Below, piece by piece: positions 39,364-48,152 of a stretch of DNA of 64,000 nucleotides. The translations under genes were made by a program, and so were the position numbers. Source of the DNA: a bacterium. GTDB lineage: Bacteria > Bacillota > Bacilli > Lactobacillales > Streptococcaceae. A model generated the notes under the pieces. The model worked only from the letters and a program-made list of their open reading frames with translations, made no database searches and was not told the DNA's origin. Numbering within the stretch: the stretch's first letter is position 1; each line of letters starts with the position of its first letter. The DNA is taken from positions 62,001 to 126,000 of the forward strand of contig CAJNBX010000002.1 of NCBI GenBank assembly GCA_905221115.1, read 5' to 3'.

Positions 39364-39672
39364 TTAAAGTTTGATTTCTACGTTTACACCACTTGGAAGA
39401 TCCAATTTCATCAAGGCATCAACTGTTTTTTGAGTTGGGTTAACGATATCGATCAAACGTTTGTGTGTACGCATTTCGAATTGTTCGCGAGAGTCTTTGT
39501 ATTTGTGAGTCGCACGAATAATTGTGTAGAGGCTACGTTCAGTTGGAAGTGGGATTGGACCCGCAACTTGTGCACCTGTACGAGTAGCTGATTCTACGAT
39601 TTTTGCAGCCGCTGTGTCAAGCGTACGGTGTTCGTAAGCTTTCAAACGGATACGGATTTTTTTGTTTGCCAT
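39364..39672 (-). CDS. rpsJ: Ribosomal protein S10
   Basis: 102 residues, [20 protein letters not shown] to the end. First gene of the operon; also the transcription factor NusE. Sequence at the tetracycline-related loop (around [12 protein letters not shown]) looks standard. Confidence 0.99.
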
Positions 39673-39808
39673 CTTTTTCTCCTTTTCGTCTATTTAAGAT
39701 AATAGGCTAGCTCCACAAGAAAACCGACGCGGTGTTGCGTGGCAATGCAACCGAGCGTGTCGCAACCTCTTGCATCAAAGCTAAAGCTGTAATTTACAGC
39801 ACCATAAT

Positions 39809-39837
39809 AGAATAACACAAAGCCCCTGCGATTGCAA
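39809..39837 (-). promoter_or_regulatory. S10-spc-alpha operon promoter
   Basis: TTGCAA (39837-39832), 17 nt, TATTCT (39814-39809); start near 39802, leaving a leader of about 130 nt that contains GGTTGCGACACG and ACGCAACACCGCG, able to fold into stems. It is the only good promoter upstream of rpsJ. Confidence 0.7.
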
Positions 39838-39925
39838 GGGATTTGTTGCTGTTTTTTAAAATTTTTAACATGAAAATGTTTTCTTTTTTGACAGGTCATT
39901 TATTTAAGTATTTTATGGAAGAAAG

Positions 39926-40516
39926 TTACTCTCTCTTCACCTGCTCATAGCTTTCTTTTCCATCATTGAGCTTATCCCAAATCACCACTTGCCCACTTTT
40001 GAGAGATTTTTGCACATCAATAATTCGTTGATTGGACGAACCACGAAACTGGAGCATGAGATTTCTCTTAGTTCGATCATACCGTCCATCGACAAGAATG
40101 TCAATCAGTGATAAGAGTTCCAATTTATCTGGGGTCTCCAGCATCATTTCTTCCCACGTGTAGCCCGTCCAGGACCAGATGTCTTTATCTGGCAATTCCT
40201 TTCGGATGCGTTTAACGAGTGGCAAGAGAATACCCGTATTGAGAAAAGGTTCTCCTCCCAACAAAGTCAAGCCTTGAACATAGGGCTGAGCAAGATCTGA
40301 CATGATCTGCTCTTCCAATTCTGCTGTATATGGAATGCCAGCATTGAAAGACCAAGTCGCAACATTATAACATCCCTCGCAGTGAAACATACAGCCTGAT
40401 ACATAGAGAGAATTACGCACGCCTTCTCCATCTACAAAGTTAAAGGCCTTATAGTCGATGATACGCCCTTGACTGAGTTCCTCGCTTTTCCATTCTTGTG
40501 GCTTTGGATTATTCAT
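39926..40516 (-). CDS. nrdG: Anaerobic ribonucleotide reductase activating enzyme
   Basis: 196 residues; radical SAM enzyme with SGCMFHCEGCYN holding the CxxxCxxC iron-sulfur motif (Cys46, Cys50, Cys53 region). It installs the glycyl radical on NrdD. Start overlaps the acetyltransferase stop by 8 nt. Confidence 0.96.
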   Translation of the reverse strand: MNNPKPQEWKSEELSQGRIIDYKAFNFVDGEGVRNSLYVSGCMFHCEGCYNVATWSFNAGIPYTAELEEQIMSDLAQPYVQGLTLLGGEPFLNTGILLPLVKRIRKELPDKDIWSWTGYTWEEMMLETPDKLELLSLIDILVDGRYDRTKRNLMLQFRGSSNQRIIDVQKSLKSGQVVIWDKLNDGKESYEQVKRE

Positions 40517-41015
40517 TTGCTACCTCTATCCAATAACGCTCGACTCCATTACGAACATCCTCAATAAGACCTCCATTTGCTAGAATGACTGCTCTGCTAG
40601 CAGGATTATTCACGCTACAGGTCACAAGAGCTTTCTTGATGTTCTTTTCCTTAGCAACTTGCAAACCCTGACGGAGAGTTTCCTTAGCATAACCTTTGCC
40701 TCTTTCAGATGGTCGGATAGAATAGCCAATATGGCCAGCATAATTCAGTAAACCCTCATTCAGTCTCAATCGCAGATTCAAAAATCCTAGAGCACGACCT
40801 ACATCATCAAATGATACAAATTGAATAGAAGGAACACGATTTTCAGGCAAGTTAATTCCCATCTCTTTTTGCATATTTGTTTCCAACCAGTCTTCATAGT
40901 AAAAATTCTCTGTATCCCAGAAACCACCGTCGTGAGGCGACTGATATTTTTCAAATCCCTCCATCATATCTATAACAGCCTTCTTATCTGCTAATCTTGG
41001 TCTGCGTAGTTCCAT
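40509..41015 (-). CDS. GNAT-family N-acetyltransferase in the nrd locus
   Basis: 168 residues; the motif IGYSIRPSERGKGYAKETLR (about 108-127) binds acetyl-CoA. It occurs between nrdD and nrdG in pneumococci too. Its ribosome site GGGAGGTAAGG lies directly beside the end of an IS200-like element, so its transcription may now depend on what lies in that element. Confidence 0.88.
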   Translation of the reverse strand: MELRRPRLADKKAVIDMMEGFEKYQSPHDGGFWDTENFYYEDWLETNMQKEMGINLPENRVPSIQFVSFDDVGRALGFLNLRLRLNEGLLNYAGHIGYSIRPSERGKGYAKETLRQGLQVAKEKNIKKALVTCSVNNPASRAVILANGGLIEDVRNGVERYWIEVANE

Positions 41016-41025
41016 CCTTACCTCC

Positions 41026-41730
41026 CACTAATCATGACCACCCGTCAAACGGGTGGTTTGTCCCAGGGCTATAAGCCCAAATTACCAGCCAGCGCCTAAA
41101 GACGCTGGCTTTCACTTTGTTCAAGCCTCATTGCTCTTGACTCGTCACTTGCCTCTTAAAGAGGCTTTAGTATTACTTACCACTATCCCTAAAGGGATCC
41201 TCATATTCTTTTACACTCAATTTATCTAGTGCTATATCATGCTTTTCCTGCTTTTGAATATATTTCTTAATTGTGGCTTCATTAAGCCCTACTGTACTTA
41301 CATAATAACCTTCCGCCCAGAAATGCCGATTCCCAAACTTGTACTTGAGATTGGCGCGTTGCCAAACATCATGAGTTCACTTTTTCCTTTTAAATAACCC
41401 ATGAAACTCGAAACACTTATCCTTGGTGGAATACTGACTAACATGTGTACATGGTCTGGCATTAAGTGACCCTCGATAATTTCAACTCCTTTATCACTAC
41501 ACAAGCGATGAAATATTTCGCCTAAACTACTTCGATATTGATTATAGACAACTTTTCGTCTATACTTAGGGGTGAACACAATGTGATACTTACAGTGCCA
41601 CTTTGTGTGCGATAAACTATGAGCCTTTTGTGCCATATTTTTCTCCTTTCGCTTTACAATTGGCTTGAACACCTTTATTGTATCGCGTTCGGAGTTTTTT
41701 TGTCTCGCACCTAGCGGAGCGAGACGGACT
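41026..41730 (-). mobile_element. IS200/IS605-family element (approximate ends)
   Basis: About 700 bp without terminal inverted repeats. Hairpins sit near each end: ACCACCCG/CGGGTGGT at 41029-41049 and AGCCAGCG/CGCTGGCT at 41087-41112 on one side, GTCTCGC/GCGAGAC at about 41702-41725 on the other. The interior carries one frameshifted transposase gene. It lies between the conserved 46-aa ORF and the acetyltransferase. Exact ends were not determined. Confidence 0.8.
41173..41636 (-). pseudogene. tnpA: IS200-type transposase TnpA, frameshifted
   Basis: From ATG 41636 (MAQKAHSLSHTKWHCKYHIV) the frame carries the HUH pair in HLMPDHVHML. After MMF at about 41362 one base is missing. The next frame continues QRANLKYKFGNRHFWAEGYY, then ATIKKYIQKQ with the expected catalytic Tyr, to a TAA at 41173. 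The two parts together would make a normal protein of about 154 residues. The shift separates the HUH and Tyr motifs, so this copy should be inactive. Confidence 0.88.
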
Positions 41731-41749
41731 ACTAGTCACATAAGAGAAA

Positions 41750-41769
41750 AGCGAGAGCTGACTCTCACT
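41750..41769 (-). terminator. Weak terminator after the 46-aa ORF
   Basis: AGTGAGAG-TCAG-CTCTCGCT then TTTTCTCTT on the minus strand, with one G-U pair. It ends right after the small ORF's stop and just before the IS element. Confidence 0.55.
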
Positions 41770-41770
41770 T

Positions 41771-41911
41771 TTATTTTTTCTTATTCTTGTTTAAAAATTG
41801 TTCTCTGAGGTTGAGCAAGCGTTCTTTCTTACCAGCTCCACCTTTAGAGTGTTTCTCGTGATAACGGGTCACTTGTGCACGCCCTTTATCGTCTAATTGA
41901 TATTTTCCCAT
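41771..41911 (-). CDS. Small conserved protein of the nrd locus (46 aa)
   Basis: 46 residues, highly basic, MGKYQLDDKGRAQVTRYHE to a C-terminal NKNKKK. No domain recognised; the same small ORF stands between nrdD and the acetyltransferase in pneumococci. It begins 11 nt after the nrdD stop and is probably translated from the nrdD transcript. Its basic tail suggests nucleic-acid or ribosome binding, which is speculation. Confidence 0.75.
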   Translation of the reverse strand: MGKYQLDDKGRAQVTRYHEKHSKGGAGKKERLLNLREQFLNKNKKK

Positions 41912-41922
41912 TTCATTTCTTT

Positions 41923-44136
41923 CTAATTTGTTACTTGATGTCCAGCTATTTTAATCGTTGAGCCATTCATGTGTTTGACACGCGCAGCGATTTCCTTGTG
42001 ACGGCCGTTGACCATAGGTCTTGCTTGAGGATTACCTAGATAGCCACAAGTTCGTTTGACCACATCTACGGTTTTAGGGTCGCTATTGCCACAGTTTGGA
42101 CAAGCAAATCCTCTCTCAGTTGGTTCAAAATCCCCTTCAAAGTCACACTTGTAGCAACGGTCAATCGGAGTATTGGTTCCTAGATAGCCCACTCGATCAT
42201 AGGCATAGTCCCAAACAGCTTCCAGAGCCTTTGGATTTTGCTGAAGAACTGGATACTCACAATAATGGATAAAACCACCTGACGCACCTGCTTCTGGATA
42301 GACTTTCTCAAAGTCTAATTTTTCAAACGGTGTTGGATTTTTACGAACATCGTAGTGGAAAGAGTTGGTGTAGTATTCCTTATCCGTGATATCAGGAATA
42401 GAGCCAAACTTCTCTGTATCTAGTCGGCAGAAGCGGTCTGTTAGACTTTCAGACGGTGTTGAGTAGATAGAGAAATGGTAACCATATTGGTCAGACCACT
42501 CTTCTACACGGCGTTTCATATCACGAATGATATCCAGCGTGAATTCCTTGGCTTCTGGATTGTGTTCCCAGCTATTTCCAAAGAAAACTGTCGCTACCTC
42601 GTACAAACCGATGTAACCCAGCGAAACGGTTGCACGACGATTCTTAAAGAGCTGGTCAACACTTTCTTCTTTACCTAGACGATGACCAAAAGCACCGTAT
42701 TGATAAAGGATAGGAGCATTTGCTGGCGTCGCCTCTTTAGTACGTTCGACACGGTAAACCAGAGCATCTTCAGCGATATTCATACGCTCGTTGAAGATTT
42801 CCCAGAACTTGTTCATATCGCCTTCAGACTCGAGGGCAATGCGAGGAAGATTGACCGTCACAACACCTAGATTCATCCGACCTGAATTGACTTCTACACC
42901 ATTCTCGTCTTTCCATCCTTGAAGAAAAGAACGACAGCCCATAGGTACCTTGAAAGAACCAGTCAAGTCAACAATCTTATCATAAGATAAGACATCTGGA
43001 TACATCCGTTTGGTTGCGCACTCGAGGGCCAACTGTTTGATGTCATAGTTGGGAGTCCCTTCTTCCAAGTTAAGACCTCTTTTAAGCGTGAAGATAAGTT
43101 TTGGGAAGATAGCTGTTCGATGTTCTGAACCAAGCCCCTTGATCCGAATGGTCAAGATAGCTTTTTGAATTTCCCGTTCAAAACGACTAGTTCCCAGACC
43201 AAAACCGAGTGAAGTAAAAGGTGTTTGACCATTTGAAGTGAAGAGGGTGTTGATTTCATACTCAAGAGATTGCATGGCATCGTAGATGTCTTTTTGTGTT
43301 TTCTTCCAAGCGTAATCTTCCCGTTTGTCAGGCAAAACCCACTCTTCTGCATCTTTGAGATGTTTTTGGTAATTCTTCTCTGCGTACGGCGCCAAGACTT
43401 CATCGATACGGTCAGCTGAACAGCCTCCATACTGGCTAGAAGCAACGTTAGCAATGATTTGGGAAATCTGAGCTGTCGCAGTCTGGATAGACTTGGGACT
43501 CTCTACCTCCGCATTTCCAATCTTAAAACCATTTTCCAACATCCCCTTGAAATCAATCAAACAACAGTTGGTCATAGGGGTGTAAGGACTGTAGTCCAAA
43601 TCGTGATAGTGGATATCCCCCTTTTGGTGGGCATTGGCTACGTGCTTAGGGAGCATTTGCAGTCCGATTGATTTCCCAACAATCCCTGCTGTCAAATCAC
43701 GCTGGGTATTAAAGACATCGCTGTCTTTATTGGCATTTTCATTGACGACCGCTTGATCTTTATTGAGCAGTTTATGGATACTAAAGTTAATATCTGTCGC
43801 TTTTGAGCGTTCAAAATCCCTCTGTGTCCGATAAGTAATATACTCTTCAGCCAACGCATATTCTTTGGCTTCAAGGAGTTCATGTTCTACAATATTTTGG
43901 ATTTCGTAAATCTTAACTCCCTGTGGAAAGCGACTATGAATTTCTGTGACAATTCGCTCAGTCAGAGCATTTAGGCGCTTTTCAACCAAGGGTGTCACAT
44001 CCATAACCTTGTCAGCCGCCTTGTGGAGAGCCTTGTCAATCTTGTCCACATCAAATACAACACGTCTCCCATCTCGTTTTTCAACAAAGAGGGTTGGTAG
44101 GGTTGTAATTTTTTCTTCTAGTGCAATCATATGCAT
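41923..44136 (-). CDS. nrdD: Anaerobic ribonucleoside-triphosphate reductase
   Basis: 737 residues. An N-terminal ATP-cone (VEKRDGRRVVFDVDKIDKAL, about 20-40) for allosteric control, the ten-stranded barrel, a zinc site (CYKCDFEGDF and CPNCG, about 665-690) and the glycyl-radical region RTCGYLGNPQARPMVNGRH near the C-terminus. It makes dNTPs in the absence of oxygen with NrdG. Promoter with two NrdR-like boxes upstream. A start two codons downstream (MIALEEK) is equally possible. Confidence 0.97.
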   Translation of the reverse strand: MHMIALEEKITTLPTLFVEKRDGRRVVFDVDKIDKALHKAADKVMDVTPLVEKRLNALTERIVTEIHSRFPQGVKIYEIQNIVEHELLEAKEYALAEEYITYRTQRDFERSKATDINFSIHKLLNKDQAVVNENANKDSDVFNTQRDLTAGIVGKSIGLQMLPKHVANAHQKGDIHYHDLDYSPYTPMTNCCLIDFKGMLENGFKIGNAEVESPKSIQTATAQISQIIANVASSQYGGCSADRIDEVLAPYAEKNYQKHLKDAEEWVLPDKREDYAWKKTQKDIYDAMQSLEYEINTLFTSNGQTPFTSLGFGLGTSRFEREIQKAILTIRIKGLGSEHRTAIFPKLIFTLKRGLNLEEGTPNYDIKQLALECATKRMYPDVLSYDKIVDLTGSFKVPMGCRSFLQGWKDENGVEVNSGRMNLGVVTVNLPRIALESEGDMNKFWEIFNERMNIAEDALVYRVERTKEATPANAPILYQYGAFGHRLGKEESVDQLFKNRRATVSLGYIGLYEVATVFFGNSWEHNPEAKEFTLDIIRDMKRRVEEWSDQYGYHFSIYSTPSESLTDRFCRLDTEKFGSIPDITDKEYYTNSFHYDVRKNPTPFEKLDFEKVYPEAGASGGFIHYCEYPVLQQNPKALEAVWDYAYDRVGYLGTNTPIDRCYKCDFEGDFEPTERGFACPNCGNSDPKTVDVVKRTCGYLGNPQARPMVNGRHKEIAARVKHMNGSTIKIAGHQVTN

Positions 44137-44167
44137 GCTCTTTTCTAAAATAGGATATCTAAAAAGT

Positions 44168-44246
44168 ATTATACCACTCTAAAAAGAAAAATCAATATCT
44201 TGTGTTAAAAATCCTAAAATTTTTAAAAATACACAAGATATTGATT
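44168..44246 (-). promoter_or_regulatory. nrdD promoter with two NrdR-box-like sites
   Basis: TATAAT (44173-44168, with TGG before it), a 16-nt spacer and TTGATT. Two 16-bp sites, AATCAATATCTTGTGT at 44190-44205 and its inverse ACACAAGATATTGATT at 44231-44246, each match 13 of 16 positions of the NrdR box as I recall it (acaCwAtATaTwGtgt). They lie 41 bp apart start to start, about four helical turns, and one overlaps the -35. Confidence 0.72.
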
Positions 44247-44249
44247 TGG

Positions 44250-45806
44250 TTATTTAATTTTATAGACTTTGAATTCTGAGTAATCAGTCTTTACTGGTTG
44301 ATAATTTTCTTTCAAAAGTGTTTCCACTTCAGACCAGACTGCTACCTTATCATTCACCACAATCACCTTGGGTTGTTTTTCTTTCAAGTCATTGAGTAGC
44401 TTATTCCGATTTTCCTCAGTTGCTGTATAGTGCAACGGGGACAAAATAGCCGATGGCGACAAGCGCTCACTCTTACGATAAAGGGTTGCAGTATCATCCC
44501 ATGCATAGATAGCATCTTCCGTACTTGTCTCCTCTTTCACCAAATCAGCAAGACGCTCACGTTCTTGATAAGGTACTGGATAAAGGACAAACCTCATCAA
44601 AAAAGGAACAGCCAAAAGATATAACAAAGTTAAAATCGGTAGGTAAAGATTCCCCTTAATATAGCGATGCCAGAGACTAACAGGCTCTTCTCTGCGTCTT
44701 CTTCTAACGCTACGACCACTCTGTTGCCCCTTAATATTAGACACTAAAAGCAGAAGAAAGACAGGGAAAATGAGCATCAAACGGAATGCATGTAGGGGAT
44801 CCTGTGTAAAGAAAATCACTACCAAACCTAAAATTAGGAACAAACTCGCAGGCACTGAGATGACATATAGTTTAGAGGATTTAGATTGAAAGAGGCCTAA
44901 AAAGACAAAAACCAAAACTCCCATGCCAAGAGTCAACAACCCATAAAACAAAACATTTTCTAACAATGCCGAAACAGAAGCCAAACGAATGGAATGAATT
45001 GGATACAAAATTCCACTAATCGCATCCTCAAAACTTCCTGTTGCAACACTATAGTAGGCAGTTGGATAAAAGACCAGTGAAAAACCTAAAGCCACTGCAA
45101 GAAACTGATAAAATCCATGTGCAAAGCGTCTATGCCCAAGGTTAAAGACCAACAAGCCTAAACTCACTACAGCAATAAACAGGAGCGATGACAAGGGAGC
45201 AAAGAAAAATCCTCCTGCCAAAGCCAGCCCAATCCGTACAAATCCCTTGTCATGGCTTGGATTGCTTAGGTAAGCCGCAACTAAACTAAAGGCCGCGAAT
45301 AAGAAGGGAAGCGCTAAAAGAGTCGCATAACCTCCACCAAAAGCAAGACCTGTAACTAGCATGTAAAAAATAGTCACTACTTGTCCAGCTTGTTCTCCTT
45401 GCTCTGTCAAGGTATTCGCCGATTTAAAGAGGAAAAATCCTCCTGCTACCAAGGCTAACCACTCAAAAATGGCAAAGAAAAATCCGCCCTGAGTCACGTA
45501 AGTCAGCAAATAATAAAGCAAGCCTTGACTTCCATAATAGTCGCTGTAAATTTTCCCGGTCTGATGAAGCGCCCAACCTGTATAAAAATCCTGCACTTCT
45601 TGTGCACTCATTAAATCGAGTAATAGCGGTACTCCTAGAGTTATTCCTGTTACAAGCGTACTCCATAGTAAAATTTTTACCAAAGGAAGACGACTTGATT
45701 CACGATGATGCGATTCTTGTTCGATTTGGTATTCTAGAGGTTCACGATTCTCCTGATGAACTTCTTCTACTCTACCATACACACTCATATCGTTTCTCCT
45801 ATTCAA
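44250..45806 (-). CDS. Polytopic membrane protein, ComX-regulated operon
   Basis: 518 residues. A hydrophilic N-terminus (about 1-42), then about ten hydrophobic segments to about 400 and a soluble C-terminal domain of about 110 residues. The layout resembles GT39/GT83-like membrane glycosyltransferases (an early acidic FYTGWALHQTGKIYSDYYG loop), but no catalytic motif is certain. In pneumococcus the homologue is, as I recall, the competence-induced protein Ccs4. A com-box lies upstream of a 47-aa ORF that precedes it by 18 nt. Its own termination may use the NrdR inverted repeat. Confidence 0.7.
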   Translation of the reverse strand: MNRRNDMSVYGRVEEVHQENREPLEYQIEQESHHRESSRLPLVKILLWSTLVTGITLGVPLLLDLMSAQEVQDFYTGWALHQTGKIYSDYYGSQGLLYYLLTYVTQGGFFFAIFEWLALVAGGFFLFKSANTLTEQGEQAGQVVTIFYMLVTGLAFGGGYATLLALPFLFAAFSLVAAYLSNPSHDKGFVRIGLALAGGFFFAPLSSLLFIAVVSLGLLVFNLGHRRFAHGFYQFLAVALGFSLVFYPTAYYSVATGSFEDAISGILYPIHSIRLASVSALLENVLFYGLLTLGMGVLVFVFLGLFQSKSSKLYVISVPASLFLILGLVVIFFTQDPLHAFRLMLIFPVFLLLLVSNIKGQQSGRSVRRRRREEPVSLWHRYIKGNLYLPILTLLYLLAVPFLMRFVLYPVPYQERERLADLVKEETSTEDAIYAWDDTATLYRKSERLSPSAILSPLHYTATEENRNKLLNDLKEKQPKVIVVNDKVAVWSEVETLLKENYQPVKTDYSEFKVYKIK

Positions 45807-45824
45807 TTTATCTGTCTTAGTATA

Positions 45825-45968
45825 TCAAAAAGTCCTAGGATTGTCAGCTTGCGATGGGTGTTTGAGTGATTTTTTGCATAGTTTCACAAAGGTTTCAATT
45901 TCCCGAAATCGGTGTAAATGTGTCTGTTTAAATGTCGTGATATAGTTTAATTCTTTCTGAGTCAGCAT
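45825..45968 (-). CDS. Small ORF behind a com-box (47 aa)
   Basis: 47 residues, MLTQKELNYITTFKQTHLHR to a TGA at 45825. It is basic and probably helical, with a strong GGAGGG ribosome site at about 45973-45978. It starts about 20 nt after the com-box and is followed by the membrane-protein gene, so it is the first gene of a late competence operon. Function unknown. Confidence 0.75.
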   Translation of the reverse strand: MLTQKELNYITTFKQTHLHRFREIETFVKLCKKSLKHPSQADNPRTF

Positions 45969-45987
45969 CTTCCCTCCTACATCTTCT

Positions 45988-45995
45988 TATTCGTA
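45988..45995 (-). promoter_or_regulatory. ComX (SigX) com-box
   Basis: TACGAATA on the minus strand, the exact late-competence promoter motif, giving transcription about 20 nt before the 47-aa ORF. The cls terminator ends just upstream of it. Confidence 0.85.
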
Positions 45996-46009
45996 AAAGA
46001 CAAGAAAAA

Positions 46010-46036
46010 GAGGACTGGTTTGTGTCCTCAGTCCTC
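46010..46036 (-). terminator. cls terminator
   Basis: GAGGACTG and CAGTCCTC form an 8-bp stem (11-nt loop), followed by TTTTTCTT on the minus strand, directly before the com-box. Confidence 0.8.
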
Positions 46037-46042
46037 GATTTC

Positions 46043-47575
46043 TTATAAGATAGGGGCGAATAACTGGGCAATTTCCTTAATCAATTTCTGATACCAGCTA
46101 TTTTTTATCGTATGAGGGAAAATTTCTTGCGATGCTGAAAAAATCTCTTGAAAATCTTTTTGAATCTCAGTGATTGATTCTGTTTTATATAGCAAGACTG
46201 CATTTTCATAGTGGTGAAGCAAACTTCTATAATCTAAGTTAATGGTCCCAACTGCAGCAAAGTCCTTATCCACTAGGATTTGTTTACTGTGGATAAAGCC
46301 TGGACTATACTCAAAAATCCTTACTCCCGCCGACAACAAATCCGAATAGGCCCCTCTTGTTATGAGCTGGATTAATTTCTTATCTGGAATGAAAGGGGTC
46401 ACGATGCGGACATCAACACCCCTCATGGCCGCATTTTTAATACTCTCTGTTAAATCATAGTCAATAATCAAATAGGGGGTTGTGATATAGACTGAATCGG
46501 TAGCCTGATTAATCAAACTTTGATAGACTTTTTTCCCTACCTGGGTACGGAAGATGGGCTTGGGTCCACTACCGTAAGGAATGCACAGTCCTTGGCCAGA
46601 ACAAGGCTGATTTTCCAAGTGATACTGGTCAAAATCGCTGATTTCCCCACGATTGATGTACCAAGTCATCAAAAAGAGACGGGTTAGAGCCTTGACACCA
46701 GGGCCATCTATGCGAATCCCACTGTCCTTCCAATATCCAAAGCGTTCTACATGATTGATGTACTCATCGGCTAAGTTAATACCTCCTGTATAAGCTACCT
46801 GACCATCTATGACAAGGATTTTCCGATGATCCCGATTGTTGTAAGCCACCGTCAAACGAGGGATCACCTTGTTAAACTTATGGGCTTCAATCCCTCGACT
46901 ACGAAGCTGAATAGTATAATCTCCAGGCAAAGTTGCCATACAACCGATATCATCATAGAGCATCTTGATCTCTACACCCTGAGCTGCCTTTTGCTCTAGT
47001 ATATCTAATATGCTATTCCACATCAGACCTTCTTCGACAATATAGTACTCTAGAAAGATAAATTTCTCAGCTTTCTTGAGGTCTTCCAACATATGTTGCC
47101 ACATGCTTTCACCCGAAGAAAAGAATTGTGAGTCTGTTCGGTCATAGACGTCGGCATTGCTATCCATACTTAACAAAGATTTGATAACTCCATAAGCCGC
47201 CTTATCCTCTTCTTTCAATTTCTGGCGGAGTGCTTTACTGTTATCCTCCCGAAAATGCATAGAACCAAGTTTGTCCAACTGCTTGATTTCTTTTTTGGAC
47301 AATCGCCTTTCACCAAACATCAGATAGAGCAAGGGGCCAATGACAGGAACAAAAGTCACCACTAGCCACATTACCTTGCTTTCAGGCGCCATGGAACGAT
47401 TTACAATCGCTACGATAGTCGCCATACTCATAAAGATTAAGAGAATAACCCATAGAATAGGAGCCATGCGCCCTAAATAAAGAAAGAGACCAAAAACAAG
47501 ACACAGTTCAAGCAGCATAATCGAAAGACTAAAGCCATACTTGGACATTAATAATTGAAATTTTCTATATTTCAT
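46043..47575 (-). CDS. cls: Cardiolipin synthase
   Basis: 510 residues. Two N-terminal membrane helices (about 10-60), then two phospholipase D domains: HRKILVIDGQVAYTGG (about 222-237) and HSKQILVDKDFAAVGT (about 420-435), the HKD motifs. It joins two phosphatidylglycerol molecules to cardiolipin. Single gene with its own terminator. Confidence 0.96.
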   Translation of the reverse strand: MKYRKFQLLMSKYGFSLSIMLLELCLVFGLFLYLGRMAPILWVILLIFMSMATIVAIVNRSMAPESKVMWLVVTFVPVIGPLLYLMFGERRLSKKEIKQLDKLGSMHFREDNSKALRQKLKEEDKAAYGVIKSLLSMDSNADVYDRTDSQFFSSGESMWQHMLEDLKKAEKFIFLEYYIVEEGLMWNSILDILEQKAAQGVEIKMLYDDIGCMATLPGDYTIQLRSRGIEAHKFNKVIPRLTVAYNNRDHRKILVIDGQVAYTGGINLADEYINHVERFGYWKDSGIRIDGPGVKALTRLFLMTWYINRGEISDFDQYHLENQPCSGQGLCIPYGSGPKPIFRTQVGKKVYQSLINQATDSVYITTPYLIIDYDLTESIKNAAMRGVDVRIVTPFIPDKKLIQLITRGAYSDLLSAGVRIFEYSPGFIHSKQILVDKDFAAVGTINLDYRSLLHHYENAVLLYKTESITEIQKDFQEIFSASQEIFPHTIKNSWYQKLIKEIAQLFAPIL

Positions 47576-47685
47576 ATCCCCTCCTTGATAGTTTGAATGG
47601 TAAAAACAGGTAATTAAAACTAGTATAACTCAGGTATTCGGTAGAAGGCAAGTATTTATAATCATTTTTCTGAGCAAAAGCAAAA

Positions 47686-47706
47686 GAGACCGAAAATTCC
47701 AGTCTC
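47686..47706 (-). terminator. Terminator after the lipoprotein gene
   Basis: GAGACTG and CGGTCTC (one G-U pair, loop GAATTTT) followed by TTTTGC on the minus strand. Ends the folC-lipoprotein pair. Confidence 0.7.
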
Positions 47707-47714
47707 CTCCTAGT

Positions 47715-48152
47715 CTATTTTGATAAAACGATGCGATCAAACGCTTCTCTATCCATATCGTCGATAATCATCTGATTACCATTGATTGCATAAATCTTGA
47801 CATCATCACCAATAATCATGCGTTGATTAGCAGCGTCAAAGCTAACCTGCTTGATTTCTTGTTCCCCGTCAGTTTCTACCTGAGTCCAAGTACCAGTTGT
47901 TCCAGTTACCACTAAAGTGATACGGTCTCCTTCGTCCTGACCAGTATAAGTTCCATCAATATTAGTTGGTTGAGCCTCAGGCGCATTTTGTGAAGAACTT
48001 GTTGCTGCCTGGTTGCTATTTTCTGTAGAAGATGAAGTAGCAGGTTGTAATTGCTGAGTTTGTTGTGTTTGCGGTTGAGCTGCTGGTTGTTGAACCTGTT
48101 GAGCTCTCTGTGAACAAGCTACTAAGAGACTAAGACTTGCTAGAGAGGTCAA
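47715..48152 (-). CDS. Lipoprotein with Gln-rich linker, coupled to folC
   Basis: 145 residues from a TTG start at 48152 that overlaps the folC stop (TTGA). The lipobox LLVAC with Cys13 follows a very short n-region of only M-T-S, with no Lys or Arg; an in-frame TGA lies four codons upstream, so no longer form exists in this strain. After a Gln/Ser-rich linker (about 14-60), a small beta-rich domain (NIDGTYTGQDEGDRITLVV to the end) is probably extracellular. Role unknown. Confidence 0.75.
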   Translation of the reverse strand: MTSLASLSLLVACSQRAQQVQQPAAQPQTQQTQQLQPATSSSTENSNQAATSSSQNAPEAQPTNIDGTYTGQDEGDRITLVVTGTTGTWTQVETDGEQEIKQVSFDAANQRMIIGDDVKIYAINGNQMIIDDMDREAFDRIVLSK

